A stretch of DNA of 64,000 bases from Arion vulgaris (GCA_020796225.1 CM036775.1:9594671-9658670); one strand, 5' to 3'; counted from the first letter of the stretch, positions 9,211-19,489 are shown. Program-made: numbers and translations. Notes: generated by a model from the sequence alone, not told the origin.

Positions 9211-10135
9211 GCATGATCTATCCATCTTATTACATCGTGATATATCCATCTTATTACATCGTGATATATCCATCTTATTACATCGTGATATATCCATCTT
9301 ATTACACCGTGATATATCCATCTTATTACATCGTGATATATCCATCTTATTACATCGTGATATATCCATGTTATTACATCGTGATCTATCCATCTTATTA
9401 CATCGTGATCTATCCATCTTATTACATCGTGATCTATTCATCTTATTACATCGTGATATATCCATCTTATTACACCGTGATATATCCATCTTATTACATC
9501 GTGATATATCCATCTTATTACATCGTGATATATCCATGTTATTACATCGTGATCTATCCATCTTATTACATCGTGATCTATCCATCTTATTACATCGTGA
9601 TCTATTCATCTTATTACATCGTGATATATCCATCTTATTACATCGTGATCTATCCATCTTATTACATCGTGATATATCCATCTTATTACATCGTGATCTA
9701 TCCATATTATTACATCGTGATATATCCATCTTATTACATCGTGATATATCCATCTTATTACATCGTGATATATCCATGTTATTACATCGTGATCTATCCA
9801 TCTTATTACATCGTGATCTATCCATCTTATTACATCGTGATCTATTCATCTTATTACATCGTGATACATCCATCTTATTACACCGTGATATATCCATCTT
9901 ATTACATCGTGATATATCCATCTTATTACATCGTGATATATCCATGTTATTACATCGTGATCTATCCATCTTATTACATCGTGATCTATCCATCTTATTA
10001 CATCGTGATCTATTCATCTTATTACATCGTGATATATCCATCTTATTACATCGTGATATATCCATCTTATTACATCGTGATATATCCATCTTATTACATC
10101 GTGATCTATCCATCTTATTACATCGTGATCTATAA
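9211..10135. repeat. 24-bp minisatellite, about 38 copies, with higher-order pattern
   Basis: The unit is atatccatcttattacatcg plus tgat (24 bases). Variant units recur at fixed distances. The ccatgtt variant falls at 9370, 9538, 9778 and 9946 (steps 168, 240, 168), and a ctattcatc variant follows the same steps, so the array grew in blocks of 7 or 10 units. Since 24 is divisible by three, frames of 255-440 codons stay open on both strands (YPSYYIVI and RCNKMDIS repeats). They are not genes. Confidence 0.95.
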
Positions 10136-10214
10136 AATCTTATTCTTAACGCACGTCCGTCAATTCTTTAGACATGGCCGTCCATTCTCACTTTATGCCG
10201 TTTCACTCTCAAGA

Positions 10215-10345
10215 CCATTCCAAAATCACCCCATATCCATTACAAAGACACGTCCTCCTATTTTAAAGACACACCCTCCTATTCCAAAGACACGCCCTGC
10301 TATTCCAAAGACACACCCTGCTATTCCAAAGACACACCCTATTCA
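10215..10345. repeat. About 21-bp tandem repeat (ccaaagacacaccctgctatt)
   Basis: Five to six imperfect units of ccaaagacacaccctgctat follow the 24-bp array. Confidence 0.8.
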
Positions 10346-10374
10346 TTCTGCTGCCAAGTAAAGGAATGCTGGCC

Positions 10375-10735
10375 CTACAACACAACACTACATGGCACTA
10401 GAGATGAGCTCCAGACAACAGTCGACTTCATCATAAGAACACAAGACTGTCCCCTGTATGTCCTCCTAGAAAGAAATGATGTCCCTACAACACAACACTA
10501 CATTCAAAACTACATGGCACTAGAGATGAGCTCCAGACAACAGTCGACTTCATCATAAGAGCGCAAGACTGTCCCTGTCATGTCCTCCCAAGAAAGGAAT
10601 GATGGCCCTACAACCAACACTACATTCAAACTACATGGCCTAGAGATGAGCTCCAGACAACAGTCGACTTCATCATAAGAGCGCAAGACTGAGCTCCAGA
10701 CAACAGTCGACTTCATCATAAGAGCGCGTTTGACG
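10375..10735. repeat. About 120-bp tandem repeat, 3 copies plus a partial
   Basis: Units contain ctacatggcactagagatga, gctccagacaacagtcgact, tcatcataagagcgcaagac and a gtcctcc..gaaaggaatgatg linker. A final shortened unit repeats only the gctccagacaacagtcgact part. Confidence 0.85.
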
Positions 10736-10847
10736 GTATAATCATCAAAATATGGATCAAAGAAGAAGATAACTATTTAGTATATGTTTAATATTTAGTA
10801 TACAGAATATTGCCACTTTTCTTAAGCGAAATTACATGTTCTGTAAT

Positions 10848-11088
10848 CGTGGTGGCGTCTGTGGCTTAGGGGATAGTGACTCGGTCTATTAACACCGACG
10901 TTCTGAGTTCGAATCACGCTGCGGACAGTTTGGTTGCAAATTGTTTCGAGTGGATTTTACAAGCGCGTTTGAAGGACGATGGCACCACCCGTTCTCAGAA
11001 AGCAATGGCAAACTACTGAACGTAATAATGCCTAGAAAAATCACAAACAGCGTTAAAAAGCTGGGGTTGATTCGTAAAGTTCTGTAAA
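10848..11088 (+). mobile_element. SINE-E (tRNA-derived), single copy
   Basis: Starts with gtctgtggcttaggggatag (A-box-like) and has gagttcgaatcacgc (B-box-like, GTTCGAATC). A body follows through cgtttgaaggacgatggcac and agaaagcaatggcaaactac. Its head resembles a tRNA but the body runs on for about 170 bases as in SINEs. No second copy was seen here. Confidence 0.55.
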
Positions 11089-11173
11089 GGATATGCAATT
11101 AACTATGTATATATTTCATTATCAAATAGCTTATCCTGATAAGAATGTTTCGACGCTAATAGTTCTTCAGAAT

Positions 11174-11181
11174 TTTCTCTC

Positions 11182-11234
<53 letters not shown>
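11174..11234. repeat. (CT)n microsatellite
   Basis: About 28 CT dinucleotides, with a short tctcc lead-in. Confidence 0.95.
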
Positions 11235-11236
<2 letters not shown>

Positions 11237-11284
11237 GGCCATATGTCCTGCCTCTGCTCAGGATATTCAGCTCAAAAGTGAAAT

Positions 11285-11533
11285 CTTCTTCTTTGCGTTC
11301 GTTCTTTACGACCAATTTTAATCACTCTTTGTGATATGTTTGATCTTTGCCAAGAACATGTATACGTTGCATATTGGTTTGATATGCCCCTAAACGCATA
11401 GACTTCTACACGCTTAGGACACATGCATCTGATTTCAGCCAAACCTCCTTAGTCGCCTCTTACGACATGCGTGGTAGGTAACAGTGGTTCTATTCTTTAC
11501 ACCCCAAATTTGTGACCCGGTAACCACTCGGGC
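11285..11533 (-). mobile_element. SINE-A, minus strand, full length
   Basis: Begins with the reverse-complemented (GAA)n tail (cttcttctttgcgttcgttc) and ends with ccggtaaccactcgggc. Flanks tcaaaagtgaa and ttaaaagttaa are consistent with a diverged target-site duplication. Confidence 0.8.
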
Positions 11534-11539
11534 GTTAAA

Positions 11540-12210
11540 AGTTAACACCTCCAATCTGTGATGATGTATGGCTCCGAAACGCGGCGAGTCACCAAGTTAA
11601 ATACAAATATGATTCATACCTTTGTCAGAGGATGTCTTTGGCGGATTCTCAGACTGAGATAGTATGACAGAGTTGAAAACACAGATCTTTGAATTTTTTA
11701 TTTTTTTTTCCGATCCAGAAGCACAGGAGCTTTTCAGCTCTTCGGCTCGGTGCCATGGACATCGTAACCCTTCGGTTCGGTGCCACGAACACCGTAAATC
11801 TGGGGAATCTGCGGCTTTTTCTGCCATCCCGCGGAATTGAACCCGCACACACAGAGGATAGTCACCCGTAGTCCAACGCGCTACGAACACGCTGGGCAGT
11901 CGGGCTACCTGTGAATGAGAACCGAACAGTAGCACTTGATGACCCAGGTTAAGAGCAGAAAATTGCGATGTGTCTGGCACATCCTGCAGAAGACATAGTC
12001 GAGTGTTACTTGACCAGCACTTCAGTGAAACCCGTATGGGAAACAGAAAAGAGGATGTCCTAAACAGACCTGGAGACGAAGTCTTCTTGAGGAACTAAAG
12101 AGTGCTGGACTATCCTGGGAGACCATGAGGAAAACAGCAAGTGACCGGGGAAAGAGGCGAAAAACTGTTGAGGCTCTATGCTCCACGAGGAACGTTATGA
12201 AATAAAAAGA
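11540..12210 (+). mobile_element. LINE C-terminal fossil interrupted by SINE-B
   Basis: Plus-strand frames give MMYGSETRRVTKLN, TFVRGCLWRILRLR and, after the SINE, GKQKRGCPKQTWRRSLLEEL and KSAGLSWETMRKTASDRGK. This is the classic non-LTR retrotransposon ending (GKRKRGRPK.TWRR..E.E). Several frameshifts; non-functional. The insertion (11694-11913) divides it. Confidence 0.85.
11694..11913 (-). mobile_element. SINE-B, nested in LINE
   Basis: Minus-strand SINE-B with its poly(A) shown as T-rich sequence at 11696-11710. The B box gggttcaattccgc lies near 11835. LINE sequence flanks it on both sides. Confidence 0.8.
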
Positions 12211-12226
12211 ATTTAGATGGTTACTA

Positions 12227-12432
12227 CTTTTTTTTTTCGATCCAGAAGCACTTGAGCTGAAAGCTCTTCGGCTCGGTGTCATGTACATCGTATCCCTTCG
12301 GTTCGGTACCACGAACACCGTAAATCTGGGGAACCTGTAGCTTTTCTGCCAGTCCGCGGAGTTGAACCCGCACCTACAGAGGACGTGTCACCCGTAGTCT
12401 AACGCGCTACGAACACGCTGGGCACGCGGGCT
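12227..12432 (-). mobile_element. SINE-B with target-site duplication
   Basis: Minus-strand copy from the T run at 12228 to cacgcgggct. The flanks tggttacta at 12218-12226 and 12433-12441 form a 9-bp target-site duplication. Confidence 0.85.
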
Positions 12433-12444
12433 TGGTTACTATTC

Positions 12445-12620
12445 AAAGCGATGGGGGACGGATTAGCGTAATGCATAAGCGTTCGCCAATCTACACGGAC
12501 ACAAGAGGGTTGGGGGTTCAATCGCACATTCCACACGGGATGAAAGGAGTTAACCATCCTACCTCCTGCACACTAGGGAGCAGAAATGTGAAGTGACAAC
12601 ACGCTCTTAGGTCTGAAAAG
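12445..12620 (+). mobile_element. tRNA-derived SINE-like segment
   Basis: The gcgtaatgcataagcgttcg and gggggttcaatcgcac words look like degenerate A and B boxes about 50 bases apart, followed by a non-tRNA body. No second copy was found in the window. Confidence 0.4.
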
Positions 12621-12719
12621 TCTACGAGAAACTGTATTATTATATTTTATTTATTATTCAAAGTGATATTTATTGATGTGTTTCGTGACATGATAAACAT
12701 TTCAAATGTTTTTGTTCAG

Positions 12720-12869
12720 TTCAATGGCGCCACAAAATGTGTTAGTCGTGGAGAGCAATGTCAGCCAAAGACACCATGTTGTGATACCAGCGACAGCTGT
12801 GTCTTCAGAGATGTATCCAAAAATGAAGAAGATGTAGACATGATTCGCAAGTGCAGAAAGAAATGGTAA
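12720..12869 (+). CDS. Exon 2 of a small secreted cysteine-rich peptide gene (cystine-knot framework)
   Basis: The acceptor is good (atgtttttgttcag ending at 12719) and the exon runs 49 codons to TAA at 12867-12869. It encodes six cysteines at exon positions 7, 14, 20, 21, 27 and 45, spaced C-x6-C-x5-CC-x5-C-x17-C. This is the C-C-CC-C-C framework of inhibitor-cystine-knot (knottin) peptides, here with an unusually long last loop and a basic C-terminus. Joined in phase 0 to the signal-peptide exon at 8749-8826, the precursor would be 75 residues (78 from the upstream ATG) with no propeptide, cleaved right at the exon junction. Knottins act as neuropeptides, protease inhibitors, antimicrobials or venom components; the sequence alone does not say which. 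GTAAGA overlapping the stop could be a donor instead, which would extend the protein. Confidence 0.6.
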   Translation, partial: FNGATKCVSRGEQCQPKTPCCDTSDSCVFRDVSKNEEDVDMIRKCRKKW

Positions 12870-13149
12870 GAACCAGGGCGTCTATACGTTAAGCAAAGAG
12901 GAAGCAAGTCGCCCCCGCCTCCCACCCTGGATAATGACTTTATGATAACACAGTTTCCATTTGTGTAGTAAACTACCAACTAAAATTTATTGTGTCCCCT
13001 CCTGGAAAAATTTATGTGGACGCCCATGATAAGAACACAAATGTTCAAATAGAAGAGGAGAGGGGATATGCGTTTTTTTTTATTTAATTCTATTGTGTAG
13101 ATAATCGGATTTTCCCAGATATTCTGATGTTACTAAAAATATAACAGTG

Positions 13150-13625
13150 GAGGTAAAACTTTTCAACCCGCGTTCTTTTTCTTCACACTTCGTCTTTAGG
13201 GAGGCATCGGTCCGCCATCCTTTCCAGATCTCTCCACTCTTTCACCCTTTTCTTGCATTCCGTCTTCAACTCCCGTCTTTATGTGTTCCTGGATCTTCCT
13301 TTATCTCTATTACCATGGGGGCTCTATCGGGGGCCCTGTCTCGTGATGCTGTCAGGTTTCCTCAATGTGTGTCCTATCCATCGCCACCTTCTGCCGCTTA
13401 TCTCTTGTTTCACTTGCCGCTGTCCTGCTCTATCCCAGAGTTCCCTGTTTGTGATCCTGTCATACCATCGCAGATGGAGTATCCTACGCAGACATCTATT
13501 GATGAATGTCTGCAACTTTTTGATGTTCCCCTTAGTTGTTCTCCATGTTCCTGCTCCATACAGAAGGACAGTCTTAACATTTGAGTTAAATATCATTATC
13601 TTAGTTTTATTCCTGATCATTCTTG
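13150..13625 (-). mobile_element. LINE C-terminal fossil, minus strand
   Basis: Frame on the minus strand: KIMIFNSNVKTVLLYGAGTW, INRCLRRILHLRWYDRITNR, then RRWRWIGHTLRKP. This corresponds to the LLYG.ETW to GH.LR segment of non-LTR retrotransposons. The tail to about 13150 is out of frame. Confidence 0.85.
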
Positions 13626-13750
13626 AACTCCGTATGTCATATGTTTTTCAGAATGGCAAATGCTGATCTTGACTTGTGTATTCTAAAGCCCGCCTTCGTA
13701 TGTACACATTTGTTGTACTATTTATAGCTTTGATAAAAACTTGTAAGATG

Positions 13751-13788
13751 TAATACACACACACACAGAAAGAGAGAGAGAGAGAAGT
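13751..13788. repeat. (CA)n/(GA)n microsatellite
   Basis: acacacacacacag followed by aaagagagagagagagag. Confidence 0.85.
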
Positions 13789-14040
13789 GGTCTGTGAACA
13801 ATCCCATTACTGGCTGGTGATTATGCAAAATTCCTACGCTTCTATAGTGATTAGTGGTTTGGAATGAGTTTCCAAATTATTTTTTTATTGTCATTCCTAA
13901 TAGTCTATACGCATTTAATTGTTTGAGAGCACAGACAGCGTAGCGGTTAGTAAACGTATTTCATAGACATGGGATCTGTATGACGAGAAGGTAAGGTACT
14001 GACCTCTCGTTCAAAAGATACTCGGTTCGTTCTCGGCATG

Positions 14041-14300
14041 GAGCGATCGCGAGAGCTGCAGTAGCGTAGTTGTTAGTGAACTCACTTCTTAGGGGCATGG
14101 TACGGGTTCAATTCCACAATGAGCGTGGAATATTTTTCTGACCGTATTTTCTGACTCTCAGGTCAACCCAGTCTTAAGTGGAAAAACAGGAAAAGCACTA
14201 TGATGTAAGCCAGCTGGCGTGATATTGACCACATCTTGTGCCGACGATAAATGAAAAATAAAGTCCTAACACCGTATTATCCAATATACCACGTGATGTG
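14041..14300 (+). mobile_element. SINE-C (tRNA-derived), plus strand
   Basis: Head gcagtagcgtagttgttagt with B box acgggttcaattccac, then gtggaatatttttctgaccg, ctggcgtgatattgaccaca and gccgacgataaatgaaaaat. Copies at 28867 (-) and 62436 (+). Confidence 0.75.
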
Positions 14301-14366
14301 AAAAATGATTCCTTTACTCTTGTTATGGGGCATCGAGATATTTCCCCCACAATTCTTGGTCTCATT

Positions 14367-14528
14367 CAGTGGCGGCTCGTAGTCATTTTTCTTGGTGGGC
14401 CAAACACAAGTTTTCGGGAAAAAATCTGGGTTTTGAGTATTTACTATTATTTGTCTATTCCGGGAAGTTTCCCCTTTCGATTATTGGTGGGGCCAGGCCC
14501 CACTGGCCTTAATGACGAGCCGCCCCTG
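14367..14528. mobile_element. hAT-type MITE-I, copy b
   Basis: Ends cagtggcggctcgtagt and acgagccgcccctg. A perfect 8-bp target-site duplication, gtctcatt, lies at 14359-14366 and 14529-14536. 162 bp, non-coding. Confidence 0.95.
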
Positions 14529-14737
14529 GTCTCATTGTATGTGGATCACGTTCCTAGTCCTATCGGAGACGAATGATAAAACGTAGGTCCGTGTTCAGTT
14601 GAGCACGTTGGTAGACGAAACAATGAGAAGAGTAGGGCTGTAAAGTCGCTGCCCAGGCAATATATTTATTTATAAAGATGAAAATAAAAAGCAAACAAGA
14701 ATTTTTACCATCTTAAAAATTACATCGGGGATCCTTG

Positions 14738-15787
14738 CATGTTGTTGTATCAATTTTAACATATAGCCAGCGAGAGTTGTTGTATCAATTCTAACATATG
14801 CCAGCGAGAGTTGTTGTATCAATTCTAACATATGCTAGCGAGAGTTGTTGTATCAATTTTAACATATAGCCAGCGAGAGTTGTTGTATCAATTCTAACAT
14901 ATGCCAGCGAGAGTTGTTGTATCAATTCTAACATATGCCAGCGAGTGTTGTTGTATCAATTCTAACATATGCCAGCGAGAGTTGTTATATATGCAATTTT
15001 CATCTAACATATGCCAGCGAGTTGTTGTATCAATTCTAACATATGCCAGCGAGAGTTGTTGTATCAATTCTAACATATGCCAGCGAGAGTTGTTGTATCA
15101 ATTCTAACATATGCCAGCGAGAGTTGTTGTATCAATTCTAACATATGCCAGCAAGAGTTGTTGTATCAATTCTAACATATGCCAGCGAGAGTTGTTGTAT
15201 CAATTCTAACATATGCCAGCGAGAGTTGTTGTATCAATTCTAACATATGCCAGCGAGAGTTGTTGTATCAATTCTAACATATGCCAGCGAGAGTTGTTGT
15301 ATCAATTCTAACATATGCCAGCGAGAGTTGTTGTATCAATTCTAACATATGCCAGCGAGAGTTGTTGTATCAATTCTAACATATGCCAGCGAGAGTTGTT
15401 GTATCAATCCTAGCATATGCCAGCGAGAGTTGTTGTATCAATTCTAACATATGCCAGCGAGAGTTGTTGTATCAATTCTAACATATGCCAGCGAGAGTTG
15501 TTGTATCAATCATAACATATGCCAGCGAGAGTTGTTGTATCAATTCTAACATATGCCAGCGAGGGTTGTTGTATCAATCCTAACATATGCCAGCGAGAGT
15601 TGTTGTATCAATTCTAACATATGCCAGCGAGAGTTGTTGTATCAATTCTAACATACGGCAGCGAGAGTTGTTGTATCAATCCTAACATATGCCAGCGAGG
15701 GTTGTTGTATCAATCCTAACATATGCCAGCGAGAGTTGTTGTATCAATTCTAACATATGCCAGCGAGTGTTGTTGTATCAATCCTAA
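14738..15787 (+). repeat. 34-bp minisatellite derived from LINE-1 coding sequence, about 31 copies
   Basis: Unit tgtatcaattctaacatatg plus ccagcgagagttgt (34 bases), very homogeneous with a few ccta/catg variants. The last unit runs without a break into the LINE-1 fossil at 15788, whose frame there reads SILTYASESWK. The array is therefore an expansion of that coding segment. Related to the 41-bp array at 1311. Confidence 0.95.
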
Positions 15788-16205
15788 CATATGCCAGCAA
15801 GAGTTGGAAAATGACTAAAGATATAAAAACAAGTTGAATGCATTTGAAAATAGATGTCGGCGAAAAATAATGAATATAAAATGGAACGAATTCAGAGAAG
15901 TGATGAAATCAGACATGTCTGGTCAACCACTAGTGACAAATGTTATAAGAAAGAGAAGATGGAGATATGTTGGCACACCTTGAGAAGAAATGATCAACGA
16001 ATATCAAAGCAGGATTGAAGTGGGATGCAAAGGGTTCAAGAAAGAGAGGGCGGCCTAGAGAGACCCTGAAACGAACTTTGCTGAGAGAGGCAGGAAATAT
16101 CGGTCTCAGTTCCATGGAGAAGATTAAGCGAGTTGCCTAGGATAGAGCGGTATGGAAAAATTGCTTGCTGGCCCTATGTAACGTATAACGGTGCTAGAGA
16201 AATTA
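15788..16205 (+). mobile_element. LINE-1 fossil continuing from the 34-bp array
   Basis: Starts in the repeat unit, then continues gttggaaaatgactaaagat and ttgaatgcatttgaaaatag, closely matching 2655-3165. It contains the cctgaaacgaactttgctga tail and ends in ATT-rich sequence. Several frameshifts. Confidence 0.85.
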
Positions 16206-17092
16206 TTATTATCATATAACATATTGTCTTTGCAGAAACATCATGAGGAAGGTTACAGAAGATAGCGGAAAAGAAAAATACGATCCTTTTATAATCGGAG
16301 GAAGAGAAATACATGAACTACGATACGCTGATGATACAGTGTTACTGTCAACATCACAAAAAGGGATTGAGAAATTATTAGAGAAAGTGAAAGATAAAAG
16401 GAAAAACAAAATCTATTTCTCAATGTGACAAAAACAAAAATAATGACAACAGATAAAACGAACATGACAAATGATATTTTTATCAATGGAGAGAAAGTAG
16501 AAAATATGAACATTTTAGAATTATCTTGGTTCACTGCTAACAACAGATGAAAATGGGATGAAGGAAATTAAAAGAAGAACAAACATGGCTTTACAAAAAT
16601 TAAACTCCAAAACAGTATGGAAACGGAATGATAAGAAAACAAAGATCAGAATACTAAGAGCATGCATATTCCCAATGGCAACGTATGGGTGTGAAGCATG
16701 GACATTTAATAAGGCAATGGAGAAGCATACATGTTCTTTCGAATATAAGTGTTACAGAAGAGTCCTCCGTATATCTTGGACAGAGAAGAGAACAAATAGA
16801 TCTATCCAGAAAGAACTCAAAATCAAAGAAAACTGGCTGATGCTACAAATAAGAAGGAGAAAATTGAGATATTTTGGGCATATAAAAAGACATGAAGGTC
16901 TGGAGAAGACCATCATGGAAGGAGGCATACAGGCAAAGAGAAAGAAGAGGAAGACCACGGAGAAGATGGATTCAGGATGTAACTGATAGTTTGAACATGA
17001 CAGCTGCAGAGGAGTGACATCTGGCCTATGAGAGAGATAAATTCCGGAGGACTGTTGGGGTGGCAAAGTTCTGCCCAGGACAAGCTATTTGA
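16206..17092 (+). mobile_element. LINE-B fossil with YADD reverse-transcriptase motif
   Basis: First frame contains IHELRYADDTVLLS. Y-A-D-D is the catalytic motif of reverse transcriptases, and the upstream IIGG plus downstream spacing are normal. A second frame gives ILRACIFPMATYGCEAWTFN, YKCYRRVLRISWTEKRTNRS and RRRKLRYFGHIKRHEGLEKT, the C-terminal part. There are frameshifts near 16430 and 16540. Close relatives: 18655-19105, 30028-30172 and 38335-39145. Tail: caaagttctgcccaggacaa. Confidence 0.9.
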
Positions 17093-17104
17093 TGATGATT
17101 AATT

Positions 17105-17205
17105 ATTATCCTTGCTTGTGCCACGGAATGTGTGCCCTGTCGCTAAGATCTTTCTGCATAAGAAAGAGATCAGAGCACATATAGTTATTCACCGAACTGC
17201 TATGA
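17105..17205 (+). mobile_element. SINE-H-like fragment
   Basis: gctaagatctttctgcataa, gaaagagatcagagcacata and ttattcaccgaactgctatg match 7530-7600. Confidence 0.5.
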
Positions 17206-17210
17206 TGATG

Positions 17211-17376
17211 ATCTTCTTCTTTTTCTTTGCGCTCGTTCTTTACAACCAATTTTAATCACTCTTTGTGATATGTTTGATCTTTGCCAAGAACGTGTATACG
17301 TTGCATATTGGTTTGTAGGCCCCTAAACGCAGACCTCTACACGTTTAGGACACATGCATCCGATTTCAGTCAATGC
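17211..17376 (-). mobile_element. SINE-A, minus strand, 5'-truncated
   Basis: Starts with reverse-complement GAA tail and matches SINE-A to catccgatttcagtcaa. The tRNA-like head is missing. Confidence 0.8.
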
Positions 17377-17419
17377 ATGCATTGATGGTAACTCTGGTAA
17401 GGAGATCAAGTTAAGACTT

Positions 17420-18240
17420 GAGATGGCTTAAGCCGATATGTCTCGGCTAAACGTGATATGGAAAAGCAAAATCAGTACTATGGCAAAAATCAATATCTAC
17501 AGATCGCTGGTGCTATCCATTCTTTTATACGTTTGTGAGAGCTGGATGCTCAATGCAGAGCTGGAACAGGCTTTCGAATATAAGTGTTACAGACGGGTAC
17601 TACGTATTAGTTACATAGAACATAAGACGAATATTTATGTAAGAGACCAAATAAACAATCTTAGTTCATAGTTCATAAGTACGGTTCCAACTTCACTGAA
17701 ACGGGATCATCCCATAATGCTCCGTTCCTGTGCCAATGAAAATCACACGAAATGCTAACAACTGTGAAATGTTTCCTGTGTGAACTAATTCCAGAATGAA
17801 ACAGCCGCGTACCACCACAAAAGCAACCTGCTCCGCATAAAATGCATATGGCCGTCGCTAATGTAGCAACACAAACTGTTCATCATTGAGTTGCAATTTT
17901 TGTAGAAGGGAACATCAATCATGACAAAATCCAGCTTTCTGCACTCGCAATATAACTGCATACGGCAGATTGAGCTTGTTCGTCATAACCGCTGTCCGCC
18001 ATTTTCTGAATACACACTAACACACAACAAACGCACGGTTGACACAGCAGAAAGCATTCTATGTAACATTCATAGCTCACAGCGTTGCTCAAGCACTAAC
18101 TCAGTAGCAATCTTGCAGGTCGACAAGTACCACTCTTGACAATCGTGAAACGGCGTAAACTTGCGTGGTTCGGGAATGTGATGAGACTAAGCTCACTCTT
18201 TAAGACTATCCTACAGCAAACAGTTAACCGCAATTTTCTG
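17420..18240 (+). mobile_element. LINE fossil split by a 447-bp insertion
   Basis: Left part reads ISTMAKINIYRSLVLSILLY and YKCYRRVLRISYIEHKTN..RDQINNL (to 17665). Right part resumes at 18113 with AGRQVPLLTIVKRRKLAWFG. Joining them restores one continuous reading frame. This is the standard C-terminal LINE segment (KI.IYR.LV..ILLYG.ESW to RR.LAWFGHV). Confidence 0.8.
17666..18112. mobile_element. Unidentified insertion inside the LINE
   Basis: 447 bases lie between duplicated flanks acaatctt (17658-17665) and gcaatctt (18105-18112). The flanks are an 8-bp target-site duplication with one mismatch. A partial copy of its right half (acgcacggttgacacagcag, tgtaacattcatagctcaag) recurs at 18225-18330. 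No coding domain and no clear terminal inverted repeat. The duplication length suggests a hAT-like DNA element. Confidence 0.5.
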
Positions 18241-18330
18241 AATACCCACAATCACAACAAACGCACGGTTGACACAGCAAAATGCATTCCATGTAACATT
18301 CATAGCTCAAGCACTAACTCAGTAGCTCGA

Positions 18331-18650
18331 CAAACGGAACCGGGAAATACCCGGCCAAACATGGCGGAAATGCGCTAGCAAAGTCGTGTGACCCTCCTGC
18401 ATCCCGCCATTGCTGGCCAGATTTTTCCACTCATCAAATTGTTTGTTGAGAGTATACGGCAAATCTCACAATGTGTGACTCCATCTTAGATGACTAGAGT
18501 CTGCATTGATTTTATTGTAATCTCTGTGTTTTGTGTTTCTCTTATTTTAAGGGATATGAGGGTGCATCATCGCCCATGAAAGTTGACTGTAATTACTTCT
18601 TTGTTCTAACAGGTAATGGCTGGAGATTAACTATTCGCAGAATTTATTAG
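18331..18650. other. No feature recognised
   Basis: About 320 bases of unique-looking sequence. The words ccgggaaatacccgg and gccattgctggcc are short palindromes. No frame or repeat copy recognised. Confidence 0.3.
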
Positions 18651-18654
18651 CAGA

Positions 18655-19105
18655 CGTATGAAGAGTCAAGGTCAGAATACTAAGAGCATGCATTTTCCCA
18701 GTGGCAATGTATGGGTGTGAAGCATGGACATTTAATAAAGCAGTGGAAAAACATATATGTGCTTTTGAATATAAGTGTTACAAAAGAATCCTTCGTATAT
18801 CTTGGACAGAGAAGAGAACAAATAGATCTATCCAGAAAGAACTCAAAATCAAAGAAAACTGGCTGATGCTACAAATAGAAAGAGAAAATTGAGATATTTT
18901 GGACATATAAAAAGACATGAAGGGCTGGAGAAGACCATCATGGAAGGAGACATACTGGCAAAGAGAAGAAGAGGAAGACCACGGAGAAGATGGATTCAGG
19001 ATGTAACTGATGGTTTGAACATGACGGCTGCAGAGGCAGGACATCTGGCCTATGAGAGAGAGAAATTCCGGAGGACTGTTGGGGTGGCAAAGTTCTGCTC
19101 AGGAC
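18655..19105 (+). mobile_element. LINE-B fossil, C-terminal part
   Basis: VRILRACIFPVAMYGCEAWT, FEYKCYKRILRISWTEKRTN, then GRPRRRWIQDVTDGLNMTAA and AKFCSGQA. Nearly identical to 16630-17092 over most of its length. Two overlapping frames because of a frameshift near 18890. Confidence 0.9.
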
Positions 19106-19207
19106 AAGCTATTTCATGATGATGAAGAGTTCACCTATCCCAGAAGACATCATTGTGCAAACTAAATTATTAGATTTAGAAGAAAAAAAACGTATGATGA
19201 AGACATG

Positions 19208-19320
19208 CTCATCATCGTCAGTCCTTATCATACACATTATAATTATCATCCACATTATCATCATTAGTTATTATTATCATCCACATTATCATCCATACTA
19301 TCATATCATCATCAGTCCTC
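19208..19320. repeat. ATC/ATT-rich low-complexity tract
   Basis: Imperfect catcat, attatc and ccacattatcat repeats. Confidence 0.8.
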
Positions 19321-19489
19321 GTCACGACCAAGAGCACATCAGGCAAAGATATACAATATCCACCTTGTTCGATCGTGTGACTTTCTTTCTACTTCAAACC
19401 TAATCCTATCCATGTATCCTACTACACAAGTATACTTTGAGCCCTAACTTTACAAGTTCGCTTCCATGTGCCGTAAGATTCCTTCTTTT

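Larger units (their letters stand above)
13985..14715 (+). mobile_element. SINE-H-like segment carrying nested SINE-C and MITE-I
   Basis: The left piece (ggtactgacctctcgttcaa, agatactcggttcgttctcg) and the right piece (cctagtcctatcggagacga, ttttaccatcttaaaaatta) match 7200-7490 in order. Between them lie SINE-C (14041-14300) and a MITE-I (14367-14528). A third fragment of this family is at 17105-17205. Confidence 0.6.

Noticed and set aside
9039..10361. 440-codon open frame and its 317- and 255-codon partners
   Set aside because: All read through the 24-bp array. A repeat whose length is a multiple of three stays open by default in several frames on both strands.
10848..10925. Functional tRNA gene
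   Set aside because: A and B boxes are recognisable but no acceptor-stem pairing or anticodon arm fits, and a long non-tRNA body follows; called a SINE. The same reasoning applies at 42415, 12445 and 61905.
14738..15787. CRISPR-like array
   Set aside because: There are no unique spacers between repeats; units are directly adjacent. Together with introns and LINEs, the genome is animal.
16243..16986. Active reverse transcriptase gene
   Set aside because: YADD is intact but the frame is broken near 16430 and 16540, and the upstream reverse transcriptase and endonuclease domains are missing.
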